From contig NC_063156.1 in NCBI RefSeq assembly GCF_020921035.1, positions 558,001 to 622,000 of the forward strand: a stretch of 64,000 nucleotides of DNA. The letters are read 5' to 3'. Numbering within the stretch: position 1 is the stretch's first letter; each line of letters begins with the position of its first letter. The stretch is from Rhodamnia argentea. Its lineage: Eukaryota; Streptophyta; Magnoliopsida; Myrtales; Myrtaceae. This document shows, piece after piece, positions 50,068 to 60,249 of the stretch. A program made the position numbers and the translations under genes. The notes under the pieces were generated by a model. It was given only the letters and a program-made list of their open reading frames with translations. It searched no databases and was not told the DNA's origin.

Positions 50068-50984
50068 TCTATTTTTTTAGCGGAAGGACACCTGAAGTGT
50101 TAATATTTGTGTACGGCGTTCACTTTAGTGTCGGTGTTTTTTTTTGGATTACTTAAGTGCTAATTATTTTGAAAAACGATTGTTTGAGTGCCAACTCCGG
50201 TGAACATCGTCGGAAATTTTACGTGGCGTTTACGTGGCTCATCGGAGGATTCCAATTAGCAAAAGAGAGCCAAAAGTTTTAAAAAAATTCCACGTAATAT
50301 TAAAAAAAAAGCTAAATAACTAAAAAATAAGCTAGAAAAAAAAATTGAAATCAGAGGTTGCAGTGGTGAGGGCTTGCACAACCCTCACTGCGGTCGCCCC
50401 ACCACCGCCGGCAATGCCGGTGAGGGTGGGGAATGGGCCGGTAGGGGTCACCGAGACCGGCATCGCCTAGCCCCGACCTCGCCCGGATCCGTGAGGTGGA
50501 GCACACGCCAACCACAAGAGGGGGCCACAGGCCATTGGCCGGGGCTCGAGGACCCCCGCCGGCCCATCCCCCACCCTTGCCGGCCATTGCCGGAAGTGGT
50601 GGGGCGGCAAGGATTGCAACATATGATATTTTCTTTCTATTTTTTTTTAAATTTTTAGCTTATCTTTTAGTTATTTAGTTTTTTTTTAAAAAAAATCAAC
50701 ATTATGTGGAATTTTGTTTTTTAATTTTTGCCTTTTTTTTTTGCCATTTGTATTGCCTTTTTTTACAAACAAATCCCCGTAATATTAAAAAATTAATAAA
50801 AAAAAATGCCATGTGTATTGTTTGGCCAGAATTGCCATGTAAGTGGTCGTTTTTTGGCCGGAATTAGCACTTAAATAATCTTTTTTCTCTGATTTGGCAC
50901 TTAAGTGATAAAAAAAAAATATTGGCATCAAAATGAGTGCTTTACACAAATATTGACACTCAGTTGTCCTTTTGTTCTATTTTT
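50068..50984. mobile_element. Non-autonomous Mutator-like element with 9-bp target duplication
   Basis: An 899-bp element at 50077-50975 has inverted arms of more than 100 bp: left AAGGACACCTGAAGTG and TTAATATTTGTGTACGGC, right (inverted) AAGGACAACTGAGTG and TCAATATTTGTGTAAAGC. It is flanked by TCTATTTTT at 50068-50076 and 50976-50984. The GC-rich core (50345-50615) gives overlapping meaningless open frames. The flanking words without the element recur at 53656-53695, a related empty site. Confidence 0.8.
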
Positions 50985-51054
50985 TCTGAGGCCCTTTTGA
51001 CTTGACTTAACAGAACGCACTTGTTTTCAATTTCAAACTTTTTCCTCCTGTTAA

Positions 51055-51735
51055 CTAATAGTGGCGCTAACTTGGCACTTTGTGCTGGTCAATATTAGTT
51101 GCTCATCAGTTGAAGCTGCGCACAATTATTTGTGTTAAAATTATGTCTCAATTTTAAGCCACGTTGGACGAACATCCAATTCGAATAAAATATATCTTCA
51201 TCGTGAAATAAAGAAAAGAAAAGGGAGCATGCAATTTTCTCTTTGCTTTTGGAGTCGGTCGAGAAAATCAAAGAAAGTCTAATATGAAAGTGGGTTGACT
51301 GAACTTGAATCCTGCTTGGATGAGATTTGTTTTGAACATCACCAAAATCTATCATTGGTGGAAACGGTGTGATATTTCCTACTCTAGTCCACATTTGAAA
51401 AGGGAAATTGCTTATTGGCCAAGAACTTCAAGAAGTCCATGTGTGTGGGTATAAAGACCCACGGGTCCAAGAATGCGTTTTTCATATTAGTAATTAATTT
51501 CTAATTCACTGTACTTGATAGAACTTTGGTCTAATGCTTTACCGTGCAAGATTTCCTTGTAAAACTTTAAAAATAGAATAGCTGCAATTAATGAAATTAC
51601 CATTGACTACCATCCATTCCCACCTCCTTCTTGTGTTAATGAAAATAAGGTTATGAGTACACTTTTTCCTTTCAAGATTTGATGCTCGTCCCCTTCATTC
51701 TATGGCAACAAGCGTGATAAACGTACATTAGATAA
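51055..51735. other. Defensin-array unit 1: flanks without the gene
   Basis: The left part (51055-51130, GCTAACTTGGCACTTTGTGC, then CAGTTGAAGCTGCGCAC) matches 54340-54415, downstream of the first defensin-like gene. The right part (51490-51720, with GTGTTAATGAAAATAAGGT and TTTTTCCTTTCAAGATT) matches 55220-55520, upstream of that gene, and 59150-59390, upstream of the second. Between them (51131-51480) I can find neither the signal peptide exon nor the cysteine pattern. This unit appears to have lost its gene. Confidence 0.6.
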
Positions 51736-52497
51736 GTACTATATTTAAAGATATAAACTGAACCAAGTTGTGGATTTCCTCCTTCAAGTGATCGGAGCTT
51801 TATGCTTTATGTTTCAAATGCTTACTAGTTAAATGCTTCACATTTTATTATCCATTATATATTCTGTAAGATTTTTCCTGACCGTCTAAGCCACAAAATA
51901 ATGTTCTCTAATAAATGAAAACTTCATATGTATTAATTTAACTGTGGTGTAATTATTTTGTATGATCTTATATAATTTACAGATAATTCATCTTTTATAA
52001 TTGAGTTCATTTTATTAAGTGGGCTTATTGATCGAAACTTTGACATTGATTTATAGCAACAATTGCTTCCACTTTTCTTTGGTTTCCTTGGGTAGGAAAA
52101 GACCACAGATCTGATTGTACTCCTTTGATCCACACACACCACTATTCTACCACTAAATCTCACGTTGTACTGGGACGAGCAAGCAAAATCATCCTCAAAA
52201 TTTTCTTCTCCGAAAGTCATCGGGGGCAATAGCAATTAGCAACAACTTTCGGACTTTTGGGATCTCGGACCCATGATGAATTTACACTTTTCCACCGAAA
52301 AATGGAGTGGCGTTCGTTTACATCTAGTGGGAAATTTCATGCGATCTTGTATTTGCAAAGCCAAAACGGGTCCACTTGGGCACTTCCAAAACGACAAATC
52401 ATAGAACCTCGACTCTCAAATCCCCATTAAGTTAAACCAACCTACGTTAAATTTAAAACAAGAGAAGGACAAGCGAATGGGTCCCTTGCGGTGTACT
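51735..52497. repeat. Segmental repeat B, copy 1 (left part)
   Basis: It is colinear with 61075-61757: both contain AAACTGAACCAAGTT, GGTTTCCTCCTTCAAGTGAT, ATCCTCAAAATTTTCTTCTC and CACTTTTCCACCGAAAA. The copy is cut by a LINE at 52498 and resumes at 53551-53630. The minus strand carries an open frame (about 52235-51933) whose first 75 codons are also open in copy 2. I do not recognise its product. A TATAAATC motif lies within it on the minus strand near 52056. Confidence 0.75.
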
Positions 52498-53560
52498 TTT
52501 TTTTTTGGGGTCATAAAACTGCTCTTAAATTTAATCAAAAGAAGTTTGAGAATACAGTTAATGGGCTTCGGAACACACTACATCCAAAAGACATCGAGAG
52601 GGATAGAGAATCTAATTACTTGATAGACTGTATTCTCCTTTGGACTTTAGCAACCAAATCAGCCACCTTATTTGCATCTCTATTGATATGAGTCATCTTT
52701 AATTTTGAGTAAGGCCCACAAAGAAAATGGGCTTCGCTGATAAGCATACGGAGACTCCAGCTAACTTTAGTTTAATCCACATATCAAATCTAAGTGATCT
52801 ATTTCTATCTCCAAGTCTTCTCCTGCACGGACCAGAAAGTGTATTTGGGTTTCGACCAAGGCTGTTGTCTCCATCATTGCTGTCGATGAAGCTTTAATTG
52901 ACCATGCAAACTGTTGATCAAGCGCCCATGGCTATCTCGACAAACGGCTGCAATGGCCCCTTTGCTCGATCCTTATAAGTAAGCACCGTCTATGTTGATT
53001 TTAACTTTTCCCTCTCCGGCGGTCGTCAAAGTTGAGACAAAATTGCTGATAAAGTTCCATTTTTCCTCTTCCCTGTGAGCCATCTTTTACAATTGTGAAA
53101 CAAAGAGTGAGCATTCTCCACCGTACGCTCAGGATTCGGTTCCAAAGAGCAAAACGTGTTGCTATTTCTCTCATTCCAGATTTGCCAGAAGATGCTCTCC
53201 AACAATTCAAGAGGTTTGCAAAGTATGCTCGACGTTCGCCAGCCATTCATCAATTCTAGATAGAACATTTGAGGAAATGTTCAATTGCAGGGAGGGATGA
53301 TTCCATACCTTCTTTGTCCAAGGACATAGGAGGAGGATATGTTCGACGGTCTCTGCGCTTTGGTTGCATATGCTACACATTGGATCCGGTATGGGTTTCC
53401 TCCTATATAAATTTTCTCTTGTAGCTAGGGCATTTTGACGTACACTCCATGCAAAAAATTTGATTTTTGGCATAGTATGAGACAGCCAAATCTTAATCCA
53501 GAGAGATGGGAGAGCCTAATATGACGATGAAGCCAAATCTAACTTAGGTAGCGGATTACA
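52488..53560 (-). mobile_element. 5'-truncated LINE (non-LTR retrotransposon), 3' end of ORF2
   Basis: The minus strand, from about 53473 down, encodes pieces of a plant LINE ORF2 C-terminus. The zf-RVT domain has KIKFFAWSVRQNALATR and CSICNQSAETVEHILLLC; then comes an RNase H region with INIDGAY (about 53000) and HINRDANKVADLVAK (about 52660), with frameshifts between. The plus-strand T10 at 52497-52506 is the poly(A) tail. Repeat B copy 2 has no insertion here. GCGGTGTACT (52488-52497) and GCGGATTACA (53551-53560) are probably the diverged target duplication. The reverse transcriptase proper is missing, so the element is inactive. Confidence 0.88.
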
Positions 53561-53640
53561 GACCGGGTTGGTTGTGGAGAAGATCATAACTCTTCTCAAT
53601 AGGAGAAAATATATTGTCAACATGTGGACGAGGACTGAAA
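53551..53640. repeat. Segmental repeat B, copy 1 (right part after the LINE)
   Basis: It has TTGTGGAGAAGATCATAACT and CTCTTCTCAATAGGAG, matching 61758-61830 on the far side of the insertion point. Confidence 0.8.
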
Positions 53641-54340
53641 AAAATCCTAGGACTTGCAATGTCATTATCTATTTTTTCTTACGCCCTCTTAAATGATAAC
53701 CATTCTGTTTCGGGAATCAATTTTTTGCCGGAAATAGATCTAGTTTCTGGATTAGTTTCTTAACAATAAACGCGTTTAATAACTACACAAGATTTCTGTT
53801 CCCGAAACAAAAATTCGTTTGATAACAGTATAAAATTTCTATTGTTGCCGGTGATCGGCGGACCGGCGAACCAGCAATCAGGGGTTGGCTATCGGTGGAC
53901 TAACAATCGGCGGACCAAAGAACGATAGAACGACGACAGGGGCTAACGCACGGAGGACAACGAGCCGACGCATTGGTTGGCTAGCGGTCTATAGGCTAGT
54001 AGACGACGGATTGGCGATTGGCCACCGACGGACGGAGGACCGGTTATCGGCCACCGGCATACGGCAAGCCGCGTGACCGACGACTAGTGGGTCGACGACC
54101 AAGGGTCAATGGCTCACGGACCGACAATCGGTGGACAACGGATTGAGGATTAGCAAATAGCGAATCGACAGCTGACGAATCGGCGAACGGTGGACCAACG
54201 GCCAAGACAAGAAAGAAAGGAAGTGGGCAATTAAAAAAATTCTTATTTCTCATTAATGTTTTAGATACGGAGAATTTGAAAATTTTAACTTCTCAATTCT
54301 GGGATAAAAATAAACGGATTTCTGTTCCAAACCTATTTCA
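53641..54340. other. Defensin-array spacer with GC-rich minisatellite-like core
   Basis: 53641-53700 repeats 50040-50076 plus 50985-51005. The stretch 53840-54215 is dominated by degenerate CGGCGGAC/CGGCGAAC/GACGGA units, flanked by inverted arms (TTTCTGTTCCCGAAACA near 53795; GATTTCTGTTCCAAACC near 54315). It is probably a non-autonomous transposon. The open frames on both strands are low-complexity products of the repeat. Confidence 0.5.
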
Positions 54341-54604
54341 GTAGCGCTAACTTGGCACTCTGTGCTGGTCAATTCAGCTAATTATCAGTTGAAGCTGAGC
54401 ACAATTATTTGTTTGACGATGGTCCATCAAATGCACGGTATGGAAGAAAAGCCGGCGAACAATTATGTACACTGACTGAAAGACAAATGTTGTAGATGAA
54501 ATCGGTGCAAATCCTAATTCAGATTGTTATTTGCTCGAGCATCGTCTAAGTACATGCGCGATACATGATATGCCGCCTATTGTGCGGCTATGAGACGGGA
54601 AAGA

Positions 54605-55086
54605 CTAGCAAGGGTAACGGCAGTTACAGATATCGTTGGGTCTTTTTTCTGACATACAAAATCCCACAGCATCACTGCCATAGGTAGTCTTACAGTCGGC
54701 CAAACACTTCGGATTGGTGCACGATTCCCCCTCGGGGACGTGATACTCCTTATCGCAGAATCGCCGCTCCAGCGTCATCGTGCGCCACCCCTGCGCCATC
54801 ATGCTTCCGTTACCTGCATGCGCTCAAATCTGTTAAAACGTTTTCTCTATCTTTTAGCCTAAGTATGGATCAAAGCCATTCTCTTCAGACACCTTTCTGC
54901 TTTTTCTTCGTTCTTTTGCTTATAATTAGCCCATTTACTTAGCCGTAGTGGCGGTCTAACAACATACGCAGAGATCACAAAACAGACAGTTGATATATGT
55001 AAATATCAAAATGGGATAGATTGCCGTTTACCAGCAGTCAGGAAGAGAACGAGCAAAAGCACAGAACATATGGAGATTCTCTTCAT
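54605..55086 (-). CDS. Defensin-like protein (DEFL/LCR), copy 1
   Basis: Small secreted cysteine-rich peptide. Exon 1 is 55086-55032 (signal peptide MKRISICSVLLLVLFLTA) and exon 2 is 54813-54605; 87 aa in all. The intron splits the codon right after the signal peptide, the standard position in plant defensins. After GNGSMMAQ the mature part has eight cysteines spaced C-x11-C-x4-C-x3-C-x11-C-x9-C-x-C-x3-C. The CxxxC and CxC motifs predict a cysteine-stabilised alpha-beta fold with four disulfides. It ends ICNCRYPC. The likely role is antimicrobial defence or signalling; the target is unknown. A TATATATT box lies about 70 bp upstream on the minus strand. It is paralogous to the gene at 58581-58917. 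Confidence 0.93.
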
Positions 55087-55151
55087 GTTTGTTTGTTTTT
55101 TCTGCTATTTTGTTGAAAGGCGAAGAAGGTGAAGAGCTGGGTGTGATTATC

Positions 55152-55163
55152 AGAATATATAGG
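55152..55163 (-). promoter_or_regulatory. TATA box of defensin-like copy 1
   Basis: The minus strand reads CCTATATATTC about 70 bp upstream of the start codon, in DNA conserved with the second copy. Confidence 0.65.
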
Positions 55164-55199
55164 TGTACGAGAAGCGATAAAATGAAAGGAAATCAGAAT

Positions 55200-55530
55200 T
55201 AAAATAAAGATGGGAAAAGTAATTAAGTTCTAATTTACTGTATTTGGTAGCACTTTGATGTATGCTTTAAATTATTAGTATGAAAGTAAGCAAATTAATA
55301 GATTTACGAAATGTACTTACCATGTAGGATTTCCTCCTAAAACTTTAGAAATAGAATAGCTGCAATTTATGAAATTAAATTTTTTTTTTTTTGGTCAGAA
55401 TGAAATTAACATGGACTATAATTCATTCCCACGTCCTTCCTGTGTTAATGAAAATAAGGTAGTGAATCACTTTTTCCTTTCAAGATTCGATTCTCATTCC
55501 CTTCATTCGATGGTAACAAGCACGATGAAC
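55200..55530. other. Upstream flank shared by the three array units
   Basis: It contains GAATAGCTGCAATTTATGAA and GTGTTAATGAAAATAAGGT, matching 51490-51720 and 59150-59390. A short T-rich insert (about 55380-55405) is unique to this copy. Confidence 0.65.
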
Positions 55531-57080
55531 TAAAGAAAACGATCGCAGTTCACGAGGTTTATTCTCGGCAACCAAATGGGACCAGAAAGGAAGCCAGTAA
55601 AATTAAAAGGTAATCCGTATGCATCTGTGCATGAAGGGTCAAAACTTAGGGCGCGCATGGCAATACTTCAACCTCATAAATTAATTTCTGGCCAATAGTT
55701 GATTTTTCTACTTCTACTTTTGAGCAGAAGTTGATTTTTTTATTTTCGCTCTAGAAATTAATCTCCGATTAGAGAAAGGCGTTGGATAACATGACAAACT
55801 TTCTGCTTCTGAAATAGAAATTCGTTTGGTAATTGTTTAAAATTTATAATTATAAATTATTATTAATACAGAATCTTCTATGAATGGGGATCAATTTTAT
55901 GAGAAAAATTCTATTAATGAATATGATGGCTGAGCTGATATATCCATGCTAAAAGTACGGATAATTATGGTGTTTCCTCGCCTATGCATCTAGCGTGGTT
56001 TATGTCGCAATAGGCATAGTATATAAACCTTCTTTATGCCTAAACTATCTCTAGTTTAAAGGTGCATCATAATACATTCGATAAACCATACCATTAGACA
56101 AGTTGGTTTATGACAAGCAACAATGCTTTCCAATAATTTGGTCCGGTACTTGTTAAGAACCTAAGGAGAAATTTCAAGAGAGTGCATCTGAAAATGACAT
56201 TCATAAACCTTACATAGTGCTTTGAAGGGTGTGAAGAATATGGACAAATAGAAACATACATGTATTTTGCCTTCTCAACATCAAGTTTCCTTACTTTCAA
56301 GAATCCGAGAAACGAGATAGATGACTTGAGAAGTTTAAAGACGGTAAACAATAGTATAATTGTGTCTTTGTGGGATTGCTCGGTCCACTTTAAAACATTT
56401 GTGGGATGCCATTTAACCAACCTGGGTCAATTGCTCGATTCACTTTGCTATGATTGTGTCTTTGCGGAATTCATTTAACCAAATCATGGAACATTATTTC
56501 CTATAAAAAAAAACTGATATTGCTAAAATACTTTCATGCAATACAAACTTTATGAAAAAATTATTATATTTTTTTATTTTTTAAAATTATGCTTTATTTT
56601 TAAAAAAATGTATGTTTTATTTTTAAAAAAATATTCTATTTAATGGCGTGAGGCGGCCGGCGGCAACAGATGGCGATCACCGGCAGCAACGGATGACGGT
56701 TACCGACGACAGATTATCTCTTTCTGATTTTAACTTCTAGAGAGAAATAACTTTTTTTCACTTCTGAAAGCTGCTCAAAAATAACTTTTGAAGTAAAAAA
56801 TTGCTTCAGAAATAAAAAATGAAGTAGCGTAACCAAAAGGATTTCTACTCTATAAGCACTTTTGGACAATTTTTTCAAATGTAATCTCTATGCATTTGTG
56901 TAGAAATGGCGAAAACCTTTAAAGGAGACATAATTTACTAAGGGAAGTCCCCTATGATTGTTATTTAGAGTGCGGAACATTACATCTATTTCGATACGGC
57001 TAATGATTTAGAAAACTACCCACAACACAGATTCAATTCTCCTTAAAAACAACAGATTAGCTGACGAGATCAAGATTTTC
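55531..57080. other. Spacer with transposon remnants
   Basis: Segments 55660-55850 (CTGCTTCTGAAATAGAAATTC) and 56640-56870 (GGCGGCCGGCGGCAACAG, then CTTCAGAAATAAAAAATGAAG) look like arms and core of a degenerate inverted-repeat element. The block 56094-56480 has modest open frames on both strands, but I recognise no protein. Confidence 0.4.
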
Positions 57081-57089
57081 AAAATAGTA

Positions 57090-57880
57090 AATGTTAGCAA
57101 CTCAGCAATATGAGTTTCTTAATTGCTCTATTTTCCAAAGCTGGTTTAGTATTTTGAGAATACGCTACGTCACCGACATTTATCCTTTTCGAGCTCCAGG
57201 GTTAACCCTAGTCGAGTGTCTGGTTTTCATGGAGCGTTAATGAAGATGTAGTAGAATATTCATTCTTGATCATATTGCTGATGGGCATCGCCTCAATGTT
57301 TTGCTATTTTGTACACTTGGCTTGAAAGTTCCATGTAACTTAAGTGCACTTTGTCGGGAAGATTGGCCCTCTGAAATTGAATGCAATAGGACAAATGACT
57401 GGAAAAATGCTCGAATAGCGTGGTTTCGTTTACTTTCGAGAAACAAAACAAATTTCCCAAAAAAAATTATCGAAAAGATGAGTTATGCAACCAATCTTCC
57501 CAATAGAGGTACTCATCTTTCCGACAATTTTTTTAGCGAATTTGTTTTTATTATGCATAAGTTTTAGAGATGAATGTCATTAAAAGAACAAAGTTTCTCA
57601 AAAATAGGAGGAATCATACTATTAAAACGTTTCTCCAATCATTTGTCCTGTTGCATTCAATTAGAGAGGGCCAATCTTCCCGACAATGTAACTTAGCTTT
57701 TACACAAGTGTTTTTGGCAGAATTTGTTTTGATTATCTGTAAATTTTCGACTCTGATTTTTATTATGAACTCTCCACCGATGAAACTCATGGCTGAAGTT
57801 ATCAGATGTACGCCTTGTTTTTTCTTGGGATAATAAGGCTGCGACTTCCTAAACTTCCGTCTACTTTGCAATGGCATTCT
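57090..57880 (+). pseudogene. Duplicated fragment of the ICln 3' end
   Basis: The order of short matches follows the ICln 3' region: TCACCGACATTTATCC and GAGCTCCAGGGTTAA (versus TCACTGACATCTGTC and GGCTCCAGAGTTAA near the ICln stop), then TTGCTGATGGGCATCG, GGCTTGAAAGTTCCA, and after an interruption GAACTCTCCACCGATGAAA. Only the last codons and 3' flank of ICln are represented, so no product is expected. Confidence 0.65.
57345..57745. mobile_element. Inverted-repeat insertion inside the ICln 3' fragment
   Basis: The 65-bp block starting TGTCGGGAAGATTGGCCCTC at 57353 recurs in inverted orientation at about 57615-57690. The parallel ICln flank at 49495-49510 has no such sequence, so this is an insertion. 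A further direct partial copy (CCAATCTTCCCAATAG, 57491) sits between the arms. No coding capacity or clean target duplication. Confidence 0.6.
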
Positions 57881-58580
57881 TGATCTTTTTATTAGTTGAT
57901 GAACTCCTTGAAATTTTTCCAAATATTCATTGTCCATCCAATTCATGGAACGGAAGAATAGCCGACAAGCTATTATGTGCCGTGAGTCAAAGAGAGAAGA
58001 TGTAAAGCAACCTTGAAACAGTTGTAGATGAAATTGGTGCAAATCCTTTTTCAGATTGGTATTTGCCTGAGCAGAGTAACGACGCAGGGAAGTAATATCT
58101 GGAAAGCTTTTTCAAGGGATTGATTGAAATTTGATAAAATGAATCGTGAACATTACATAGGGTAGACGTCCTTTATATAGAGAGAACTCCTTTAGGGAAT
58201 TAAAGATATCATAAAATGACATAATGAGAATCAAACCAAAATAGAAATCAAATAAGATATCTCGTAAAATTGCCTAAAATCGAAAAATGCCTAAAAACCC
58301 ATCTAAGCGAATCCAAAATGCAAAAATACGACGTAAGTCACATCATAGCATTGAGTATTGATCAGCGGCCCATTTCCATGCAACCGACCAAATTTGAGCG
58401 CATTCCGAACTCGGCAATCCCAAGTACACATCAGCGGTGGGTTAGCCATGATTTCTGGCGATCGTATTTTTCCAGGAAATTATACGCCAGTTGTTCTACG
58501 AGAAGTTTGAAAACGAACTCCTATAAATCATATGCGACATATATATGCCACTTATCGTGCAGCGACGGGAACGGGTACGA

Positions 58581-58917
58581 CTAGCAAGGGTATTGACAGT
58601 GACAGATATCCTCCGGCTGTGTGTCTGACTCACAAACTCCCATCGCCCCATCGCCGTAGGTAGTCTTGCAGTAGGAAATGCACTCGTCCTTGACGCATCG
58701 GTGAGCAGGGAGTTGCAACTTCTTGCCGCAGAGGCCCGATACCTGTGCCATCATGCTTCCATTGCCTGCATGAACTCAAATCCGTTGCCTTTTTCTCTAT
58801 CTTTCTAGCCAAGATTACAAAACAGATAGTTTAACATTGAAATAGGATAGACTGCGGTTTACCAGCAATTAGTAAGAGAACAAGCAGAAGCACAGAACAG
58901 ATGGAGATTCTCTTCAT
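58581..58917 (-). CDS. Defensin-like protein (DEFL/LCR), copy 2
   Basis: Second secreted eight-cysteine peptide. Exon 1 is 58917-58863 (signal peptide MKRISICSVLLLVLLLIA) and exon 2 is 58765-58581; 79 aa. It has the same exon structure, the same 55-nt first exon and the same GNGSMMAQ start of the mature region as the copy at 54605. Cysteine spacing is C-x10-C-x4-C-x3-C-x11-C-x9-C-x-C-x3-C. Only KTTYG and the DIC-x-C-x-YPC end are strongly shared in the mature part, so the mature peptide has diverged much more than the signal peptide, as expected of fast-evolving defence peptides. Both splice sites are canonical. The opposite-strand reading has no merit. Confidence 0.92.
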
Positions 58918-58992
58918 CTTTTTTTTGTTTTCTGCTTGTTGGCTGATAGGCAAAGAAGGTGAAAGTGAAGAGTTGGGGTTTGATTATCAGAA

Positions 58993-59004
58993 TACACATA
59001 TAGG
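58993..59004 (-). promoter_or_regulatory. Degenerate TATA box of defensin-like copy 2
   Basis: The minus strand reads CCTATATGTGTATT at the position of the CCTATATATTC of copy 1, about 80 bp from the start codon. Confidence 0.5.
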
Positions 59005-59394
59005 AGTACGAGAGGCCCTAGAGGGAGAAAATAATCTAATCTTAGCAAAAAGGCCGACAAAGATAAAATGAATCCGCACTTGCCGCATGAGGCCTTGAAG
59101 ATCAGATTCGGCAACGATCTTGAAGCAATGAACTAAATTAGAAGGAAATCAGAACAATAATCTTTTTGATTTACTGTATTTTCTATTTTAGAATTGGATA
59201 TGCCTTTTAAATTTCGGAGGTGTCTATTAATATAGAGACGCACGTTAACAGATTTATGAAGTACACTTAACATGTAAAATTTCCTTCTCCTTTCGAAATT
59301 GAATAGTTCCTATTTATGAAATTACCATTGGCTATCATCCATTCCCACCTCATTTCATGCTAACTTTATGAGGTGATAGAGAACATTTCTTTTT

Positions 59395-59580
59395 CTTTTT
59401 TTTTTGGGTGTCGGGAATAACCTCATTTCATTTCAAGTAGATAATGTGAAAGGACAACCTAAATGGGCTTCAGAACAAAAAAAACATCTGAAAGAGATTG
59501 AGGGGGACTTAAAACCCAATTTCGAGGGTGAATCTAAGCATTAACGACCTAGTCCGCAACTTCATTTTGGCCTCTGGGAC
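59395..59580 (-). mobile_element. Very short 5'-truncated LINE tail
   Basis: A T-run at about 59396-59406 followed by GGGTGTCGGG and AATGGGCTTCAGAACA resembles the LINE 3' end at 52497-52700 (T10, GGGGTCATAA, AATGGGCTTCGGAACA). Units 1 and 2 of the array lack it: they run straight from TTTTTCCTTTCAAG into ATTTGATGCTC or ATTCGATTCTC, which here resumes as AAATTTGATGTCC at 59582. Confidence 0.75.
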
Positions 59581-60249
59581 AAAATTTGATGTCCATTCCC
59601 CCTCGTTCCTTGTACATGTGGCAAAACGTGTCATGGACCCATATTTTTAACTTATATTTAAAAATTTGGGTCATACATGAGTTGCCTAATGCCTGTGATG
59701 TGCAAATATAGATGGGGTTAAGTTTACCAAACCAAAGTCCAATTGATGATGGGTTCTATTGGTTTTGGAAAGAACTCATTTTCAACCCATTTAATCAAAG
59801 AGTAATGCTAACGCTTCAAGGCTTTAAGCCAAAGCAAGCAACATTGTGGATCAGGGAATTTTCGGATTTGCAATGTTGCTCGTACCATTTTTTTTTTCGG
59901 TTTAATTTTAGCGTTTTTCTGTTTGTTAACCTTTGAGAATTTTTTTAGGGAAAAGAATACCTTTGGAAATTTTCTTAATTTTTCTTTTTGATATGTATCT
60001 TTTGACTGTATTAAATTGTCAACAGGCTGGTGGCGGTGACAAGGCGGTGTGATGACGACATTTAAGGGGGAGCACCAGATTCCATTTGACTGATAGACTT
60101 GGGAACTAGAACGAATCGGCCTGTCGGCACCAAGGTTGAATAAAACCTTTGCGAGACTCAACCCCGCTAGAGGCCGGCCATCGCCAAGGCCCGACGGCTG
60201 GCGGGTGAACAAGTAAAAAGAAAAGAAAAGAAAAGGAAAATAAACATGT
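59581..60249. other. Spacer
   Basis: AT-rich with a moderately GC-rich patch at 60010-60200. Open frames on both strands have no recognisable product. Confidence 0.4.

Noticed and set aside
50351-50678. Gly/Pro/Arg-rich frames on both strands
   Set aside because: They lie entirely in the GC-rich core of the 899-bp inverted-repeat element.
53885-54253. Frames with repeated Arg/Thr/Asp patterns
   Set aside because: They arise from degenerate CGGCGGAC-type repeats, not from a protein-coding gene.
56094-56478. Overlapping frames of 108 (-) and 72 (+) codons
   Set aside because: No homology I recognise, no plausible start context and AT-rich composition like the spacer.
58630-58812. Minus-strand frame of 60 codons overlapping defensin-like copy 2
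   Set aside because: It is another frame of the real exon 2 and its intron; it destroys the cysteine pattern.
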